Shown here in pieces: positions 35,408 to 44,890 of a stretch of 52,234 bases of DNA. The DNA lies in the NCBI RefSeq assembly GCF_900102135.1, contig NZ_FMVJ01000019.1, positions 1 to 52,234 of the forward strand. The letters run 5' to 3'. The position numbers and the translations under genes are program-made. Origin of the DNA: Microvirga guangxiensis (lineage in GTDB: Bacteria; Pseudomonadota; Alphaproteobacteria; Rhizobiales; Beijerinckiaceae). The notes beneath the pieces are model-generated. The model saw nothing but the letters and a program-made list of their open reading frames with translations. It did not search any database and was not told the origin of the DNA. The stretch's first letter is position 1. Each line of letters starts with the position of its first letter.

Positions 35408-36288
35408 ACGCGCTTCACCGTCCGTCCAAACAGGCCCTCGGGCCGGAAAAGCAAGATCAGCAGGAATGCAACCAATCCATACGCCTCGCGGTACTCGGAC
35501 ATGAAGTAAGATGCACCCAGAACCTCGACAACGCCAAGAAGGACACCCCCAGCGATCGCCGCACCCACGTTCCCCAAGCCGCCGAGAACAGTCACGACGA
35601 AGGCCTTCAGGGTGAACACGGCTCCAGTATTGGTCGGGGTTGCGAACAGGAGCGGGATGAGCGTGACGCCGGCCATCACCGCCAGCATGACTCCGAGGCC
35701 GAAGACTATGCTATGAATCCGCCGCGTGTCGATGCCGACGAGTTCGGCGCCGAGCCGGTTCTCCGCCGTACCACGTATAGCGCGCCCAATCTCAGTTCGG
35801 TTCAGCAGCGTATAGAGCGCCGCGATCATGACGACCGTTGCGATTCCGGCGAGGAGCAACACCATAGAGACATTGACGCCAGCGATCGAGAACGTAGACG
35901 ATGCATACGACACCTGCACAGAGCGGGGCTCGCCCCCGAAGGTGAGCAGGATCGCATTGCCGATGATCAAGGAGATTCCAAGTGTCGCTAGCAGCGCCGA
36001 TTCCGGTGGTGCATCAACGACCCGTGAGAGGACGAAGCGTTCGACGACAACACCGGCGAAGAAGCCAATCGGCATCGCGAGAAGCAAAGACAGATATGGA
36101 TCCCAGCCCAGCAGTGCGTTGAAGAGGACGGCACTGTACATGCCGAGCACGACGAAATCGCCGTGAGCGAAATTGATCGTACGCATGACCCCAAACACAA
36201 GGGTCAGGCCAATTCCGATGAGGGCATAAACGCCTCCCATCAGGACGCCGTTGGCGACGTTCTGCAGAAGAATATCTAGACCGGCCAT
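35404..36288 (-). CDS. livH: LIV-type permease LivH, 294 aa
   Basis: Inner-membrane permease partner of LivM with about 8 hydrophobic segments. Family motifs GVMRTINFAHGDFVVLGMYS, GRAIRGTAENRLGAELVGID and VLGGLGNVGAAIAGG are present, and the end EGLFGRTVKRV is typical. ATG 36288 is chosen because family members start MxGLDxLLQNVxNGV; AGGAATAAG lies just upstream. It lies 120 nt after livK, with a strong hairpin between. Confidence 0.93.
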   Translation of the reverse strand: MAGLDILLQNVANGVLMGGVYALIGIGLTLVFGVMRTINFAHGDFVVLGMYSAVLFNALLGWDPYLSLLLAMPIGFFAGVVVERFVLSRVVDAPPESALLATLGISLIIGNAILLTFGGEPRSVQVSYASSTFSIAGVNVSMVLLLAGIATVVMIAALYTLLNRTEIGRAIRGTAENRLGAELVGIDTRRIHSIVFGLGVMLAVMAGVTLIPLLFATPTNTGAVFTLKAFVVTVLGGLGNVGAAIAGGVLLGVVEVLGASYFMSEYREAYGLVAFLLILLFRPEGLFGRTVKRV

Positions 36289-36375
36289 TCTTATTCCTAA
36301 TTGATGGCACTTCGATCGTCTGCGCGCCAATGCGCAGCTACGCGCCAGTCGCTAAATGTCAATGTTGCCTTGATC

Positions 36376-36400
36376 GGGCTGGTGGCAGTGCCACCAGCCC
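36376..36400 (-). promoter_or_regulatory. Intercistronic hairpin between livK and livH
   Basis: Perfect 11-bp stem GGGCTGGTGGC / GCCACCAGCCC with a 3-nt loop, starting 8 nt past the livK stop in the direction of transcription, with no T-run. It looks like the mRNA-stabilising or attenuating hairpins that let binding proteins be made in excess over permease. Confidence 0.65.
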
Positions 36401-36407
36401 GGCTGGG

Positions 36408-37598
36408 TCAGCGGGTTGACCATTCCGGCGTGGGGTGCTGCGGCTGCTTCGCTGCAAGATCATCCGGGAATACGGTGACGTGCTTACCATCCTGGATCTG
36501 CAGAATGAGGCTTCGGATCGGGTTCTGCCCCTGGAAGCCGTCGGCGCTCTTGAAGTTGACTGTGGTCACGGGCGTCGTGATGTCCGTGGTAGCCAGCGCC
36601 TCACGCACGGAGTCACGCGACTTCGGATCGGCACGACGCAGCGCATCTGCAGCAACCATCAGTGCGAGATAACCCTCTGCCTCGTAGAACGAGGGTTCAC
36701 CACCTGCCTTGGCCTTCAGGCGTTCATAAAGCTCCTGAGCGCCGGGGTACTTAACGTCTTGGCTCCAGCTGACGGCTGTTGCTATGTAGTCAGCAGATTT
36801 TCCGACCTGCTGCACAAAGCTCGGGAGAGCTGCAGACGTATCGATCGCAATCACCTTGGCGTTCAAGCCGACTTCACGCATCTGGCGGGTAATCGCAACA
36901 CCATCCTCCGCATAGGACACAATGTAGAGGATATCAGGATTGGCGCCGCGGAAGCGGTTCAGGATCGGTCGGAAATCAGTGACACCCTGATCGTAGGCTT
37001 GATCGCCCACAACCTTATACCCGCGCTCAGCGGCAAGGCGTTTGCCCTCTTTCGCAAGGGAGGTTGGCCACGCGCCGTTACCGTACAGCATAGCAACCGT
37101 TGCGAGAGGTGCATCCTTCTTCGTGCTCTTGAGATGATCGAAATAGTCAAAATAGGCCTTCGCAACAATCGTCGAGTTGTGCTTCGCGCGGAACACCCAC
37201 GGTGAACCGGGTTTCGTGATGCTGTCGTCGGCGCTACCCAGAACGATCATAGGGACCTTCTGGCGTGTCAGGAACTGTGCCAGTGGACCTGTGATTGAGG
37301 AAGCGTAGGAGCCGATAACAAGCGGAACGCCCTTGCTTGCAAAACTCTCCGCCGCAGCGAGCGCGCTCTTGGCCTCGGACCGGTCGTCTTGGATCGTCAA
37401 GGTCAGCTGTTGCCCTTTGATGCCCCCGTTTGCGTTGATTTCATCGAGTGCGACCTGAAGGCCAGTGCGATAACGTTCGCCGAATGCGGCGAAGTTCCCT
37501 GAAAGGCTGTTGATAACGCCCACTTCAACCTGCGCCTGAGCCGGAGTACCGACCACAGACAGAGTGGCTGCCAATGCAGCGGCGATAGCAATCCTCAT
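36408..37598 (-). CDS. livK: Periplasmic binding protein of the LIV/HAAT type, 396 aa
   Basis: Signal peptide of about 22 residues (MRIAIAAALAATLSVVGTPA-QA), then the type I periplasmic-binding fold (VEVGVINSLSGNFAAFGERY, LQVALDEINANGGIKGQQLT, VIGSYASSITGPLAQFLTRQ). It delivers ligand to LivHM. The pocket residues do not identify the ligand. First gene of the five-gene order K-H-M-G-F. Divergent from the amidase across 223 bp, suggesting shared control. Confidence 0.9.
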   Translation of the reverse strand: MRIAIAAALAATLSVVGTPAQAQVEVGVINSLSGNFAAFGERYRTGLQVALDEINANGGIKGQQLTLTIQDDRSEAKSALAAAESFASKGVPLVIGSYASSITGPLAQFLTRQKVPMIVLGSADDSITKPGSPWVFRAKHNSTIVAKAYFDYFDHLKSTKKDAPLATVAMLYGNGAWPTSLAKEGKRLAAERGYKVVGDQAYDQGVTDFRPILNRFRGANPDILYIVSYAEDGVAITRQMREVGLNAKVIAIDTSAALPSFVQQVGKSADYIATAVSWSQDVKYPGAQELYERLKAKAGGEPSFYEAEGYLALMVAADALRRADPKSRDSVREALATTDITTPVTTVNFKSADGFQGQNPIRSLILQIQDGKHVTVFPDDLAAKQPQHPTPEWSTR

Positions 37599-37821
37599 TT
37601 ATTCCCTCACCTTGTGTCTGCTTCAATAGAAAGCGTTAGCTGCCGTTAAGCCCGCCATGCAGCGCGTTACCCTAGTGCGCGTGCAAGAACCTTGCCAAAC
37701 ACTTTTTGTCGACTGCATCCAACTGGATAACATCTTTCATTGCAAATCGGTGGCTTCCACGGTTCACATGCCCTAGCTGGAATAATGAAGCTGTTGGATT
37801 TAACATTACGAGGAACGCTGA

Positions 37822-39213
37822 ATGGTCGCTCTGGAAAATGATCCCCTTGGGCGTGAAGGGCTGCACGAATTCGCCCAGCGGTTTCGAAATGGCGAAATCT
37901 CGTCTGAGCAAGCAACTCGGACGTACCTCTCCCGCATCGAAGTGCTCGACCCGTCACTCGGTGCGTTCCAGCATGTTGCTGCCGAACAGGCGCTTAAGAC
38001 CGCCTGCGCAATAGATATGCTTTTTGCGGCCGGCACTGACCTTGGGCCGTTGATGGGCGTGCCGGTTGCGGTCAAGGATCTGTTTGTCGTCGATGGTATG
38101 CCAACAACAGCCGGCTCCAAAATGAACATCGATGATATCGCTGGGGAGGAAGGTCCTCTGGTCAGGAGCTTGCGCCAGGCAGGGTGCGTCATCCTCGGTA
38201 AGACAAAAACCGTTGAGTTCGCTTTGGGCATCACTGGCGTTTCCAGCGCTCACGGAACGCCAGTGAATCCGTGGGATGCACAAACTCCGCGCTTGCCAGG
38301 AGGCTCGAGCTCCGGTTCAGGCGTGGCAGTCGCTGCCGGTTTGTGTGCGTTCGCCATTGGCTCTGATACGGGCGGCTCGGTTCGCGTTCCTGCCGCATTC
38401 AATGGAATATTCGGTTTCAAGCCGACGCCCGGATTCTTCTCAACGGACGGGGCATTCCCCCTGGCGCCCCATCTGGATACACCTGGTCTGCTGACCCGCA
38501 CCGCGCGAGATACAGCTTTGGCTATTGCTGCGCTGACAGGTAAGCCCGAAGCCCGCGCTTTTCCAATCGAGGTGCTCCGGCTCGGCGTCCCACAGGAGTA
38601 CTTTTTTGACAATCTCGACCCAGTTGTCGACGCGCAGATCAAAGGAGCGCTGGAGGCCCTGTCGGCTGCAGGATGCCGGTTGAGCCCTGTTTCCGTTCCC
38701 GAGGCGAGAGAGCGTGAGCGCTATTTCCCCGCGGTTCTCCCGGCATGTCTCATCGCGACGCTTGGCCGAGATCGCTTTCTTGCCGCTTGCAACCAGATGG
38801 ACCCGATTGTCGCACAGCGCGCGGCGTCTGGCCTTGATGTGACGGCAGCAGATTACTTGGCTCTTGAGGCGCAACGAACCAGATCGCGACGGAGCGTATC
38901 CGAAAGGTTTTCTGGATTCGACGGTTGGGTCACTCCGACGACCACGACGCCTCCGCCTCCTGTCACTGACCTGGACGACGGACGGAAAGCCCTTGAGCTT
39001 GCACTGGGCATGACGCGCAACACTCAGCCTGCGAATTACTTCGCATGCCCTGCCGTGAGTATCCCCCTGCCGCAGAAGCCCGGGTGTCTCCCGGTAGGAC
39101 TGCAGATCATCTGTCCAGAAGGCGCCGATGTGCAAGCCCTGTCGGTTGCACTTACGATTGAGCAAGTGATCGGTTCGTCCATGGCTCCGGATCCGGCATG
39201 CTTCATACGCTGA
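37822..39213 (+). CDS. Amidase signature family hydrolase, 463 aa
   Basis: Cytoplasmic amide hydrolase with a Ser-cisSer-Lys triad: K85 (VAVKDLF), Ser in PGGSSSGSG (162-164), and nucleophile S186 (SDTGGSVRVP). All are intact and length is normal. Closest in look to GatA-like, allophanate or aryl-acylamidases; the lack of gatB/gatC neighbours argues against tRNA amidotransferase. GAGGA lies 9 nt before the ATG. Adjacent to the LIV-type importer, it may deaminate the imported amide; this is inference. Confidence 0.92.
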   Translation: MVALENDPLGREGLHEFAQRFRNGEISSEQATRTYLSRIEVLDPSLGAFQHVAAEQALKTACAIDMLFAAGTDLGPLMGVPVAVKDLFVVDGMPTTAGSKMNIDDIAGEEGPLVRSLRQAGCVILGKTKTVEFALGITGVSSAHGTPVNPWDAQTPRLPGGSSSGSGVAVAAGLCAFAIGSDTGGSVRVPAAFNGIFGFKPTPGFFSTDGAFPLAPHLDTPGLLTRTARDTALAIAALTGKPEARAFPIEVLRLGVPQEYFFDNLDPVVDAQIKGALEALSAAGCRLSPVSVPEARERERYFPAVLPACLIATLGRDRFLAACNQMDPIVAQRAASGLDVTAADYLALEAQRTRSRRSVSERFSGFDGWVTPTTTTPPPPVTDLDDGRKALELALGMTRNTQPANYFACPAVSIPLPQKPGCLPVGLQIICPEGADVQALSVALTIEQVIGSSMAPDPACFIR

Positions 39214-39711
39214 TCAAGAAAGGAATCGTGGGTGGGCTCTATGATTCGCGTTTGGCACTTTCAAGAGCGTTGATAACTGTTAACCGAACCGAGTGAGCCT
39301 CGCGATATTTGCCTTATATTCGAGGCCACCATGGGCAGGTCGGTCTTGGTGGGATGAGGCAAGCCTTTGTCCCATCCGCCTTCTCGTCTTCGGGCGCGTG
39401 GCGTGCGTTCCGCGAGAGGAATACAATTTCTCCTCGCTCGCCTTTGCGGAGCCTGGACAGGGGGCGGAGGAAACGATCGAGCTCTCGCGTGTACCCATCA
39501 GTCAGGATCTCATTGGCTGAAATCAGAAGCGAGGTTCGACCTAACTGCCATTTGTTGCCACAAACACTAGAAAGGCCGCCCACACTGGCGGCCGTTATTC
39601 TGCAAGCACGAGTTGGAGGTCCGCATTCGCTCTCCGGATAGACATGCGGCTTAAGTCTGAATCGTGCTAGAAGCTGCTCTTCTACTCGTTGGTCGCAATG
39701 GAGCTTTTCCC
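39214..39711. other. Convergent spacer with terminator
   Basis: Lies between the amidase and GH31 genes, which end facing each other. The hairpin at 39574-39593 is the main feature. A minus-strand frame 39314-39583 starts within the hairpin and is rejected. Confidence 0.5.
39574..39593 (-). terminator. Terminator of the GH31 gene
   Basis: GGCCGCC / GGCGGCC stem with a 6-nt loop; on the minus strand it is followed by TTTCTAGTG. It lies 119 nt past the GH31 stop. Confidence 0.6.
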
Positions 39712-41919
39712 TCAGTTGAGAACATCGGCAGCCTTTAGCCCTTCGATGATTTCATTCGTCGACTCTGCTCCCTTTCGCAGGAATACTGCAGGCCTGCCCA
39801 CCGGCGCGGGTGCCCGGGTCCACTCACCGGCCCTCCCCGCACTGGCGCCTGTCCAGAGATCGGTCCACTCGGCACCTTCTGGCCAGTAGACCTCGACCGA
39901 GGTGGTGCCCTTGTCGACCACCGGCACGATCATGAGGTCAGGGCCAAGCAGATATTGGTAGCGCAAACCGTACGTGTTGCGATCCTCGGGGTAGTGGAGG
40001 AAGAGGTGCCGAGTGAGCGGATGACCATGGGAAGCGGCGACCGTTACATGGCGCTTGCGATAGGCTGCCAGCCCCTTGTAGACTTTGGTGAAGCGCGCCG
40101 TGTGCGCCAGCAGTTCAGGACTCGAGTCAAACTGGGCCGAGATTGCGGGAACAAGACCCTCATGGGTCCGCAACACGGCCGTAAATGCGTTGAGTTCCGT
40201 CCACCGCATCAGCAGTTCCGGCGTGCGTGCGATGAGAGGGATATCCCGTCCAGCGACATCAAACTTGAACGCGCTGTAGCCGCCTGTATCGCTGTGGATC
40301 AGGCTGGCTCCTGACATGCCGCCGGAGAGCATGCCTACGACGGCGGACTTGATGCCATCGTACTCGCTCCAGTTCTGGATCTGGTCCCCGAGCCAGAACA
40401 GCGTGGCCACCCCCGGGCTCTGGGTGAAGCCGGACCGGTCGAAGAACACGATGTCGTCGCCCCTCCCCGCCTCCTCAATCGCCTCGCGGGCGACCCGCGC
40501 CCATTCCTGTGCATAGCGGTTGTGCCAGACGGCCGGATCGGCACCGTCGTGCAGCTTTCCATCGAAGGGCAGCGCCTCGCCGAAGTCATTCATCCAGCCG
40601 GAGGCGCCCGCCTTCTCCATCATCTCCTTCTTGATCACGCCCTTGATCCAGGAGCGGGCGTCCGGATAACTCAGGTCGACAAGTGCTGCGGAGAAGGTGG
40701 TGTTCTGGTTGAGGAATGGGGTCCCGTCGTCATTCCGGACGAGATAGTCCTTGGCGAGCGCCTCGGTGTAGAGGCTGTTATGACCCTCCTCCGTCGACAG
40801 GAAGGGATTGATGTACGTCAGCATGCGCGCGCCCTGGCGCTCCAGGTCAGCCACAAGCTGCTTCCAGCCCGGATAGTAAGTCTCGTCGAGCTGCCAGTTC
40901 CACCAGAGCTGCCGACCCGTCGAGGTGACGCGCACACCTGGCCAGTCCTGGAGCCAGACACCTGCGAGCGGAATGCCGGCATTGTTGACTGTGTCGATCT
41001 TGCGGCGCACCACTTCCGTACCGCCCTGGGTTCCGAGGATGAACCCCTCATGGACCCAGTCCGGTAGGACCCGCATGCGGCCGGTGTACTCAGTGAACGC
41101 CTCGATCAGCTCGAGCGGCGTTCGCCCATAGAGGATACGGCCGGTCATGGTCGTGGCCCAAACCTTGACCGCGATCTGGTCAGACTGGCGCATGTCGAAG
41201 GTGCTGTACTCGATGTTCTCCAGGAACAGTGAGCGCAAGCGGCTCGTCAGGTAGTGAGGCACCGGGGCTTCGGTCACAAGGGGCGTTCCACCGCCCCGAT
41301 CGGCGAGAACGTCGATGATCTCGGTGACGACGGGTTGGCCGCGGCCAACCCCGTGTTCCTGCACCAGAATAGGCAGGACAAAGCCCTTCTGGTTAACGTA
41401 GGTCAGCTGCTGGCCGAAGCCGAAAATGGCTTCGTCGGTCACCGATCCGACAGTGAGACGGATGCGGTTCACGTCTGCCGCATCTACGGTGATGACGAAG
41501 CGCAGGTGAGAGGGCGACACTGCCTCGAAAGCCAGCTTGTACCCGACGGTTCGGGCGGATCCTCTGAGCGTCCCTGTCACCAACGCTCTGTTGCCGTCGA
41601 TTACGATGGCCTCGATAGTGGGGTGTGTGAAGGCACCAGAGACGGTGTCGGTAATCTCGAATGATCCCTCGGGCGTGCCAAACTCCCGAATGTCCGCGGT
41701 GGCAATTTCGGCGGTTAGGAAGTCATCGGCCACGGTTTCCCAGATGATCCAGTCCGGGGCACTTCGATGCGCGACTTGCAAGCGCGTCGCTGCTTGGGCC
41801 AGTATGAAGTCTCCAAGCGAGTGGGTTTTAATGGCCGGGACCTGCGCACAAACGTCATGAGGCAAAGAGGTCGCTGCCAGCGCACCCGCACCTACCCTGA
41901 GGAAGTCACGACGCTTCAT
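39712..41919 (-). CDS. Tat-exported GH31 glycosidase, sulfoquinovosidase (YihQ) type, 735 aa
   Basis: Starts with a twin-arginine signal (MKRRDFLRVGAGALAAT, cut near AQA-like sites at about 26), so it is folded, then exported to the periplasm. The GH31 barrel has nucleophile D445 (GWMNDFGEALPFDG) and acid/base D544 (IHSDTGGYSAF). GFILGTQGGTEVVRRKID, VWLQDWPGVRVTS and MLTYINPF closely parallel E. coli YihQ (GVILGIQGGTE, WAQDWSGIRMTS), including the Gln that binds the sulfonate in that family; this comparison is from memory. It would release sulfoquinovose from sulfolipid headgroups. YihQ itself is cytoplasmic. GAGG lies 6 nt before the ATG. Confidence 0.82.
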   Translation of the reverse strand: MKRRDFLRVGAGALAATSLPHDVCAQVPAIKTHSLGDFILAQAATRLQVAHRSAPDWIIWETVADDFLTAEIATADIREFGTPEGSFEITDTVSGAFTHPTIEAIVIDGNRALVTGTLRGSARTVGYKLAFEAVSPSHLRFVITVDAADVNRIRLTVGSVTDEAIFGFGQQLTYVNQKGFVLPILVQEHGVGRGQPVVTEIIDVLADRGGGTPLVTEAPVPHYLTSRLRSLFLENIEYSTFDMRQSDQIAVKVWATTMTGRILYGRTPLELIEAFTEYTGRMRVLPDWVHEGFILGTQGGTEVVRRKIDTVNNAGIPLAGVWLQDWPGVRVTSTGRQLWWNWQLDETYYPGWKQLVADLERQGARMLTYINPFLSTEEGHNSLYTEALAKDYLVRNDDGTPFLNQNTTFSAALVDLSYPDARSWIKGVIKKEMMEKAGASGWMNDFGEALPFDGKLHDGADPAVWHNRYAQEWARVAREAIEEAGRGDDIVFFDRSGFTQSPGVATLFWLGDQIQNWSEYDGIKSAVVGMLSGGMSGASLIHSDTGGYSAFKFDVAGRDIPLIARTPELLMRWTELNAFTAVLRTHEGLVPAISAQFDSSPELLAHTARFTKVYKGLAAYRKRHVTVAASHGHPLTRHLFLHYPEDRNTYGLRYQYLLGPDLMIVPVVDKGTTSVEVYWPEGAEWTDLWTGASAGRAGEWTRAPAPVGRPAVFLRKGAESTNEIIEGLKAADVLN

Positions 41920-41988
41920 GCAAACCTCGTTCCCAGGTCGTCAGATTACTACCATCTCATGTGTTCAGCCTCTAAGGAACGACCGCTT

Positions 41989-42072
41989 TGGGTCAAAGAG
42001 TAACGAACAGCAATTGAAGTAAATGTCTACTCACCACGTCATGAGCAGACGAAAGCATTTCTTTCGGGATGT
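41989..42072 (+). repeat. Dispersed repeat C, copy 1
   Basis: An 84-nt segment, TGGGTCAAAGAGTAACGAAC on to TCATGAGCAGACGAAAGC. It aligns without gaps to 44891-44974, agreeing at 63 of 84 positions by hand count. The preceding CGACCGCTTTGGGTCA resembles a non-coding motif I recall from many rhizobial spacers. Confidence 0.65.
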
Positions 42073-42192
42073 ACCATTAGTGGACCTCTTGCTCATCAGG
42101 GGCAGAGCTAGGTTGATGGGCGCGCAGGGCCATGAGGGTTATCTACCTGCGAGTGGTCAGGCGTCATTGTTCAGCCTGTTGATTGTCATTAT

Positions 42193-42214
42193 AGCCGGCA
42201 CCTACCTGCCGGCT
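42193..42214 (-). terminator. Hairpin downstream of the second binding-protein gene
   Basis: Perfect AGCCGGCA / TGCCGGCT stem with a 6-nt loop, 5 nt past the stop of the gene at 42219. Followed by ATAATG, no T-run; an end-of-transcript or stabilising hairpin. Confidence 0.55.
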
Positions 42215-42218
42215 GGGC

Positions 42219-43337
42219 CTATTGAGTCAACTTGCTGTACTTTCCGTCCCTCCAGACGTTGATGTCGTAGCGCGGGTTCTTCACGTCGCCCTTCTCGTCG
42301 AAGCTAACGGCACCGATCACTGTATCCACGCTCGCGCTGCGCAAGGCCTTTGCTATGGCGACGGGATCTGTGCTGCTTGCCTTGGCGATCCCGCCAGCGA
42401 TCGTTTGAACCACAGCGTAGGAGAACAACGTGAAGCCTTCAGGCACGAAGTTGATGCGCTGGAACTGCTCCATGGCAGCCTTGGCGGCCACATTATCGCG
42501 GGCATCCGGTGGGAAAGTGAACAGGGTACCTTCGCCTGCGGGTCCGGCAACCGACCAGAACTCAGGCGTGGCGAGGCTATCGCCCATCATGAGCTGGAAC
42601 TGATAGTTCTGGTCTGCCGCTTGCCGTTTGATCAGCCCAGCCTCCGTGTGATAACCGCCGAAATACAGAAACTCGACGCCCGCGCTCTTCAGGCGGTTCA
42701 CTACGGCAGTGTAATCCTTCTCACCGGCATTGATACCTTCGTAAAATACTTCGTTTACGCCGGCCTTGTTGAGGTCTTCCTTCACCACATCGGCAAGGCC
42801 TTTGCCATAGGCGCTCTTATCGTGCAGGATCGCAATCTTCTTTGTGCCGTACTTCTCCTTGATCCAGGGCCCAATGAAACGACCCTGCGCATCGTCGCGT
42901 CCATAAAGGCGAAGAATCGTAGTGTAGCCATTCTTCGCTGCGTCGTCTGTCAACTTCGGGGCGCTTGAGGCAGGGCTAATCATCAAGATGTTGCTCTCGC
43001 CATAGATCTCGGCCGCGGGAATAGACGAGCCTGAGCAGGCATGTCCATCAACGAACTTGATGCCCGCCGACAGGATACGATTGGCAATGGCAACCGCCTG
43101 TTTAGGGTCGCAAGCATCGTCTTGGACCGATATTATGATCATCTTGCCATTGACACCGCCGTTCTTGTTGATTGCTTCGGCTGCGAGTTCGGCTCCGCGC
43201 CTTATCTGCTCCCCAATCGATGCGACGGGACCAGTCATTGGACCCGCGACCGCGATGGTGATGTCCTGGGCGTGCGCGATCCCAGTTGCAGCTAAGAGAG
43301 AAAGGACGGGTAAGGAACCTAATAGTCTGGCGCTCAT
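42219..43337 (-). CDS. Second periplasmic binding protein of the LIV type, 372 aa
   Basis: Signal peptide of about 24 residues (MSARLLGSLPVLSLLAATGI-AHA), then ITIAVAGPMTGPVASIGEQI and LAAEAINKNGGVNGKMI. It has the paired cysteines of LivJ/LivK (DDACDPKQ and GHACSGS). GGGAGAAG lies 6 nt before ATG 43337. It has no permease of its own nearby, so it may feed the LivHMGF set at 33-36 kb or a distant one. Lies beyond the GH31 gene on the same strand, about 300 nt apart. Confidence 0.9.
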   Translation of the reverse strand: MSARLLGSLPVLSLLAATGIAHAQDITIAVAGPMTGPVASIGEQIRRGAELAAEAINKNGGVNGKMIIISVQDDACDPKQAVAIANRILSAGIKFVDGHACSGSSIPAAEIYGESNILMISPASSAPKLTDDAAKNGYTTILRLYGRDDAQGRFIGPWIKEKYGTKKIAILHDKSAYGKGLADVVKEDLNKAGVNEVFYEGINAGEKDYTAVVNRLKSAGVEFLYFGGYHTEAGLIKRQAADQNYQFQLMMGDSLATPEFWSVAGPAGEGTLFTFPPDARDNVAAKAAMEQFQRINFVPEGFTLFSYAVVQTIAGGIAKASSTDPVAIAKALRSASVDTVIGAVSFDEKGDVKNPRYDINVWRDGKYSKLTQ

Positions 43338-43825
43338 AATGCTTCTCCCGTTTCTTGGTGAGAGGGCCGGCAACCCAGCTTCGTTTAGGCGATCCAGCCG
43401 CAACTAGGTAATGTTATCGTCCGAGGCGTGGCCGATAGCGAAATCGGCCAGACTTTTCTTGAGACCACTGGCAAACGGAACTAACGCAAGGGCCAAACTT
43501 AAAGAACACTGAAGCGAGTTGGCAACAACTGTGTTGAATACGCATCCTGAGCCCATTCGGTCAGCATGGGGGCACTATGTTTTCCTTGAGCATAAAGCTA
43601 AAGCGGAAACGATGGCAGTTGAAACATACGTGATCAAAGGGGCGCACCTGGGTCAGCACTGAACTACGTCCGCTGGCAGGAACATCTGGTACTCCTATCC
43701 GAAGCGGATCAAGCGCTTAGATCTTGGAAGTGCGATAAGGTGACTATTCGTAGTATACGATCCGCTTTTCCAGATCTTCGACCGTTCGTGCTGGTTTCGC
43801 TGACCACAGGCCCCAGGGATGGATC
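43338..43825. other. Spacer
   Basis: A short plus-strand stretch near 43655-43830 (YVRWQEHLVLLSEADQALRS) is open but without a start; possibly a relic. Nothing else. Confidence 0.35.
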
Positions 43826-44362
43826 TCAATCATGAGAACTGTTGGCATGAGCCAGGCACAGATCTGCTATAAGCCATAAGGCGCAGGCGATGCCCAAGAG
43901 CCAATTCCCGCTTCGCACCACATCGGCGGCCACCGGAATGCGGCTGATCATGGGGCCGAACCCTGAGGCTCTGCTGGGAGCACGCTCACCCAGCACCCTA
44001 CCAAAGAATTCGGGAAACGAGCCGATGAACTTCCCGCCTGCATGCAGCAACAGCACCGTGGCTCCCGCCAGGAGATGCCCGCGCATAAACAAGTCGATGG
44101 CCAACAGGAGAGCCGCGGTCGCAGAGAGGCGGTTGCCAGTGCGAAAGTGGCCGAGGGAGTAGGCGATCCCGGCCGCGAAGAACATGCACGCCGCGATGGG
44201 CGGCAGCGGATTGCCAGCGAACGTGCCAGTCAGGCTCATTTCCTGGCCGAGCAGGAAAGGCGTCAGGAACAGCAGGACATTGCCCGAATTGTAGAGGATC
44301 CCCGCCGTGCGGACGGGTTCGGGCAGGAGCTTGGTTGCTGCTGGGGGCAGAGCGGAGGCCAT
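43826..44362 (-). CDS. Hypothetical membrane protein, 178 aa
   Basis: Four or so hydrophobic helices: ILYNSGNVLLFLTPFLLG, IAACMFFAAGIAYSLGHF, SATAALLLAIDLFMRGHLLA and NWLLGIACALWLIADLCLA. The spacing recalls DoxX-like or YccF-like small membrane proteins, but I find no diagnostic residue. GGGGACG precedes the ATG. Monocistronic. Moderately confident that it is real, not in its family. Confidence 0.6.
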   Translation of the reverse strand: MASALPPAATKLLPEPVRTAGILYNSGNVLLFLTPFLLGQEMSLTGTFAGNPLPPIAACMFFAAGIAYSLGHFRTGNRLSATAALLLAIDLFMRGHLLAGATVLLLHAGGKFIGSFPEFFGRVLGERAPSRASGFGPMISRIPVAADVVRSGNWLLGIACALWLIADLCLAHANSSHD

Positions 44363-44596
44363 AGGTCGTCCCCAATGCGAGATAGTGTTGTTCCGAATTC
44401 AGTCTTGGTTCGCCATTAGGGTGGCGACCTCGATAGCGTCTGCCTGGCTCTGTCAGCCGTCGGGCCGTTCCTGTGATCACCGCTTAAAAGGGACTGATTC
44501 GAATCGATCAGGCTGGCGTTCAGAAAAGATGATGGTTCATGCATCCGCCCGTCCTCCGCCATTTGGGGGAGGGAGATCCCTTCGGTCTAGGTTAGC

Positions 44597-44831
44597 TTGA
44601 GCAGATGTATTCGTGCGTACTTCTCCGCTGCTATGAGCCTCGGAAACCATGAATCCGCACGAGAGCTTCTCCGACCTGATTGGGCACATCTACGACTGTG
44701 CCCTGCGGCCGAGGAGCACCGTGCCCTCATCGAGGCCATCGCCGCGCGATGCGGACCGGGTCAAGAGCCTAGCAAGGGCGCACATCCGGGAAGCCCTGCG
44801 GTCACGTCTAATGCTGTTGCAGGACCGCTAA
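44597..44831 (+). pseudogene. GntR-family regulator remnant (FCD domain end), frameshifted
   Basis: One frame reads AAEEHRALIEAIAAR, then a one-base shift continues RDADRVKSLARAHIREALRS to a stop at 44831. Together this is the C-terminal helix pair of the FCD ligand domain of GntR regulators (EHRAxxEAIxARDxxRAxxLxRxHI). The HTH and first FCD helices are lost. Confidence 0.6.
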
Positions 44832-44890
44832 TGGAAACAGGCCTGGAACAGAGCCGGGATCAGCGGCTGACGCCTTCGAAATGTCTAAGA

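Noticed and set aside
39314..39583. Minus-strand 89-codon frame
   Set aside because: Its GTG lies inside the terminator hairpin of the GH31 gene and it has no RBS.
44649..44831. 60-codon frame opening with SFSDLIGHIYDCAL, first taken for a LuxR-type sensor start
   Set aside because: The 3' part is the end of a GntR FCD domain and the 5' part in the other frame matches FCD better; the apparent start is a frame artefact.
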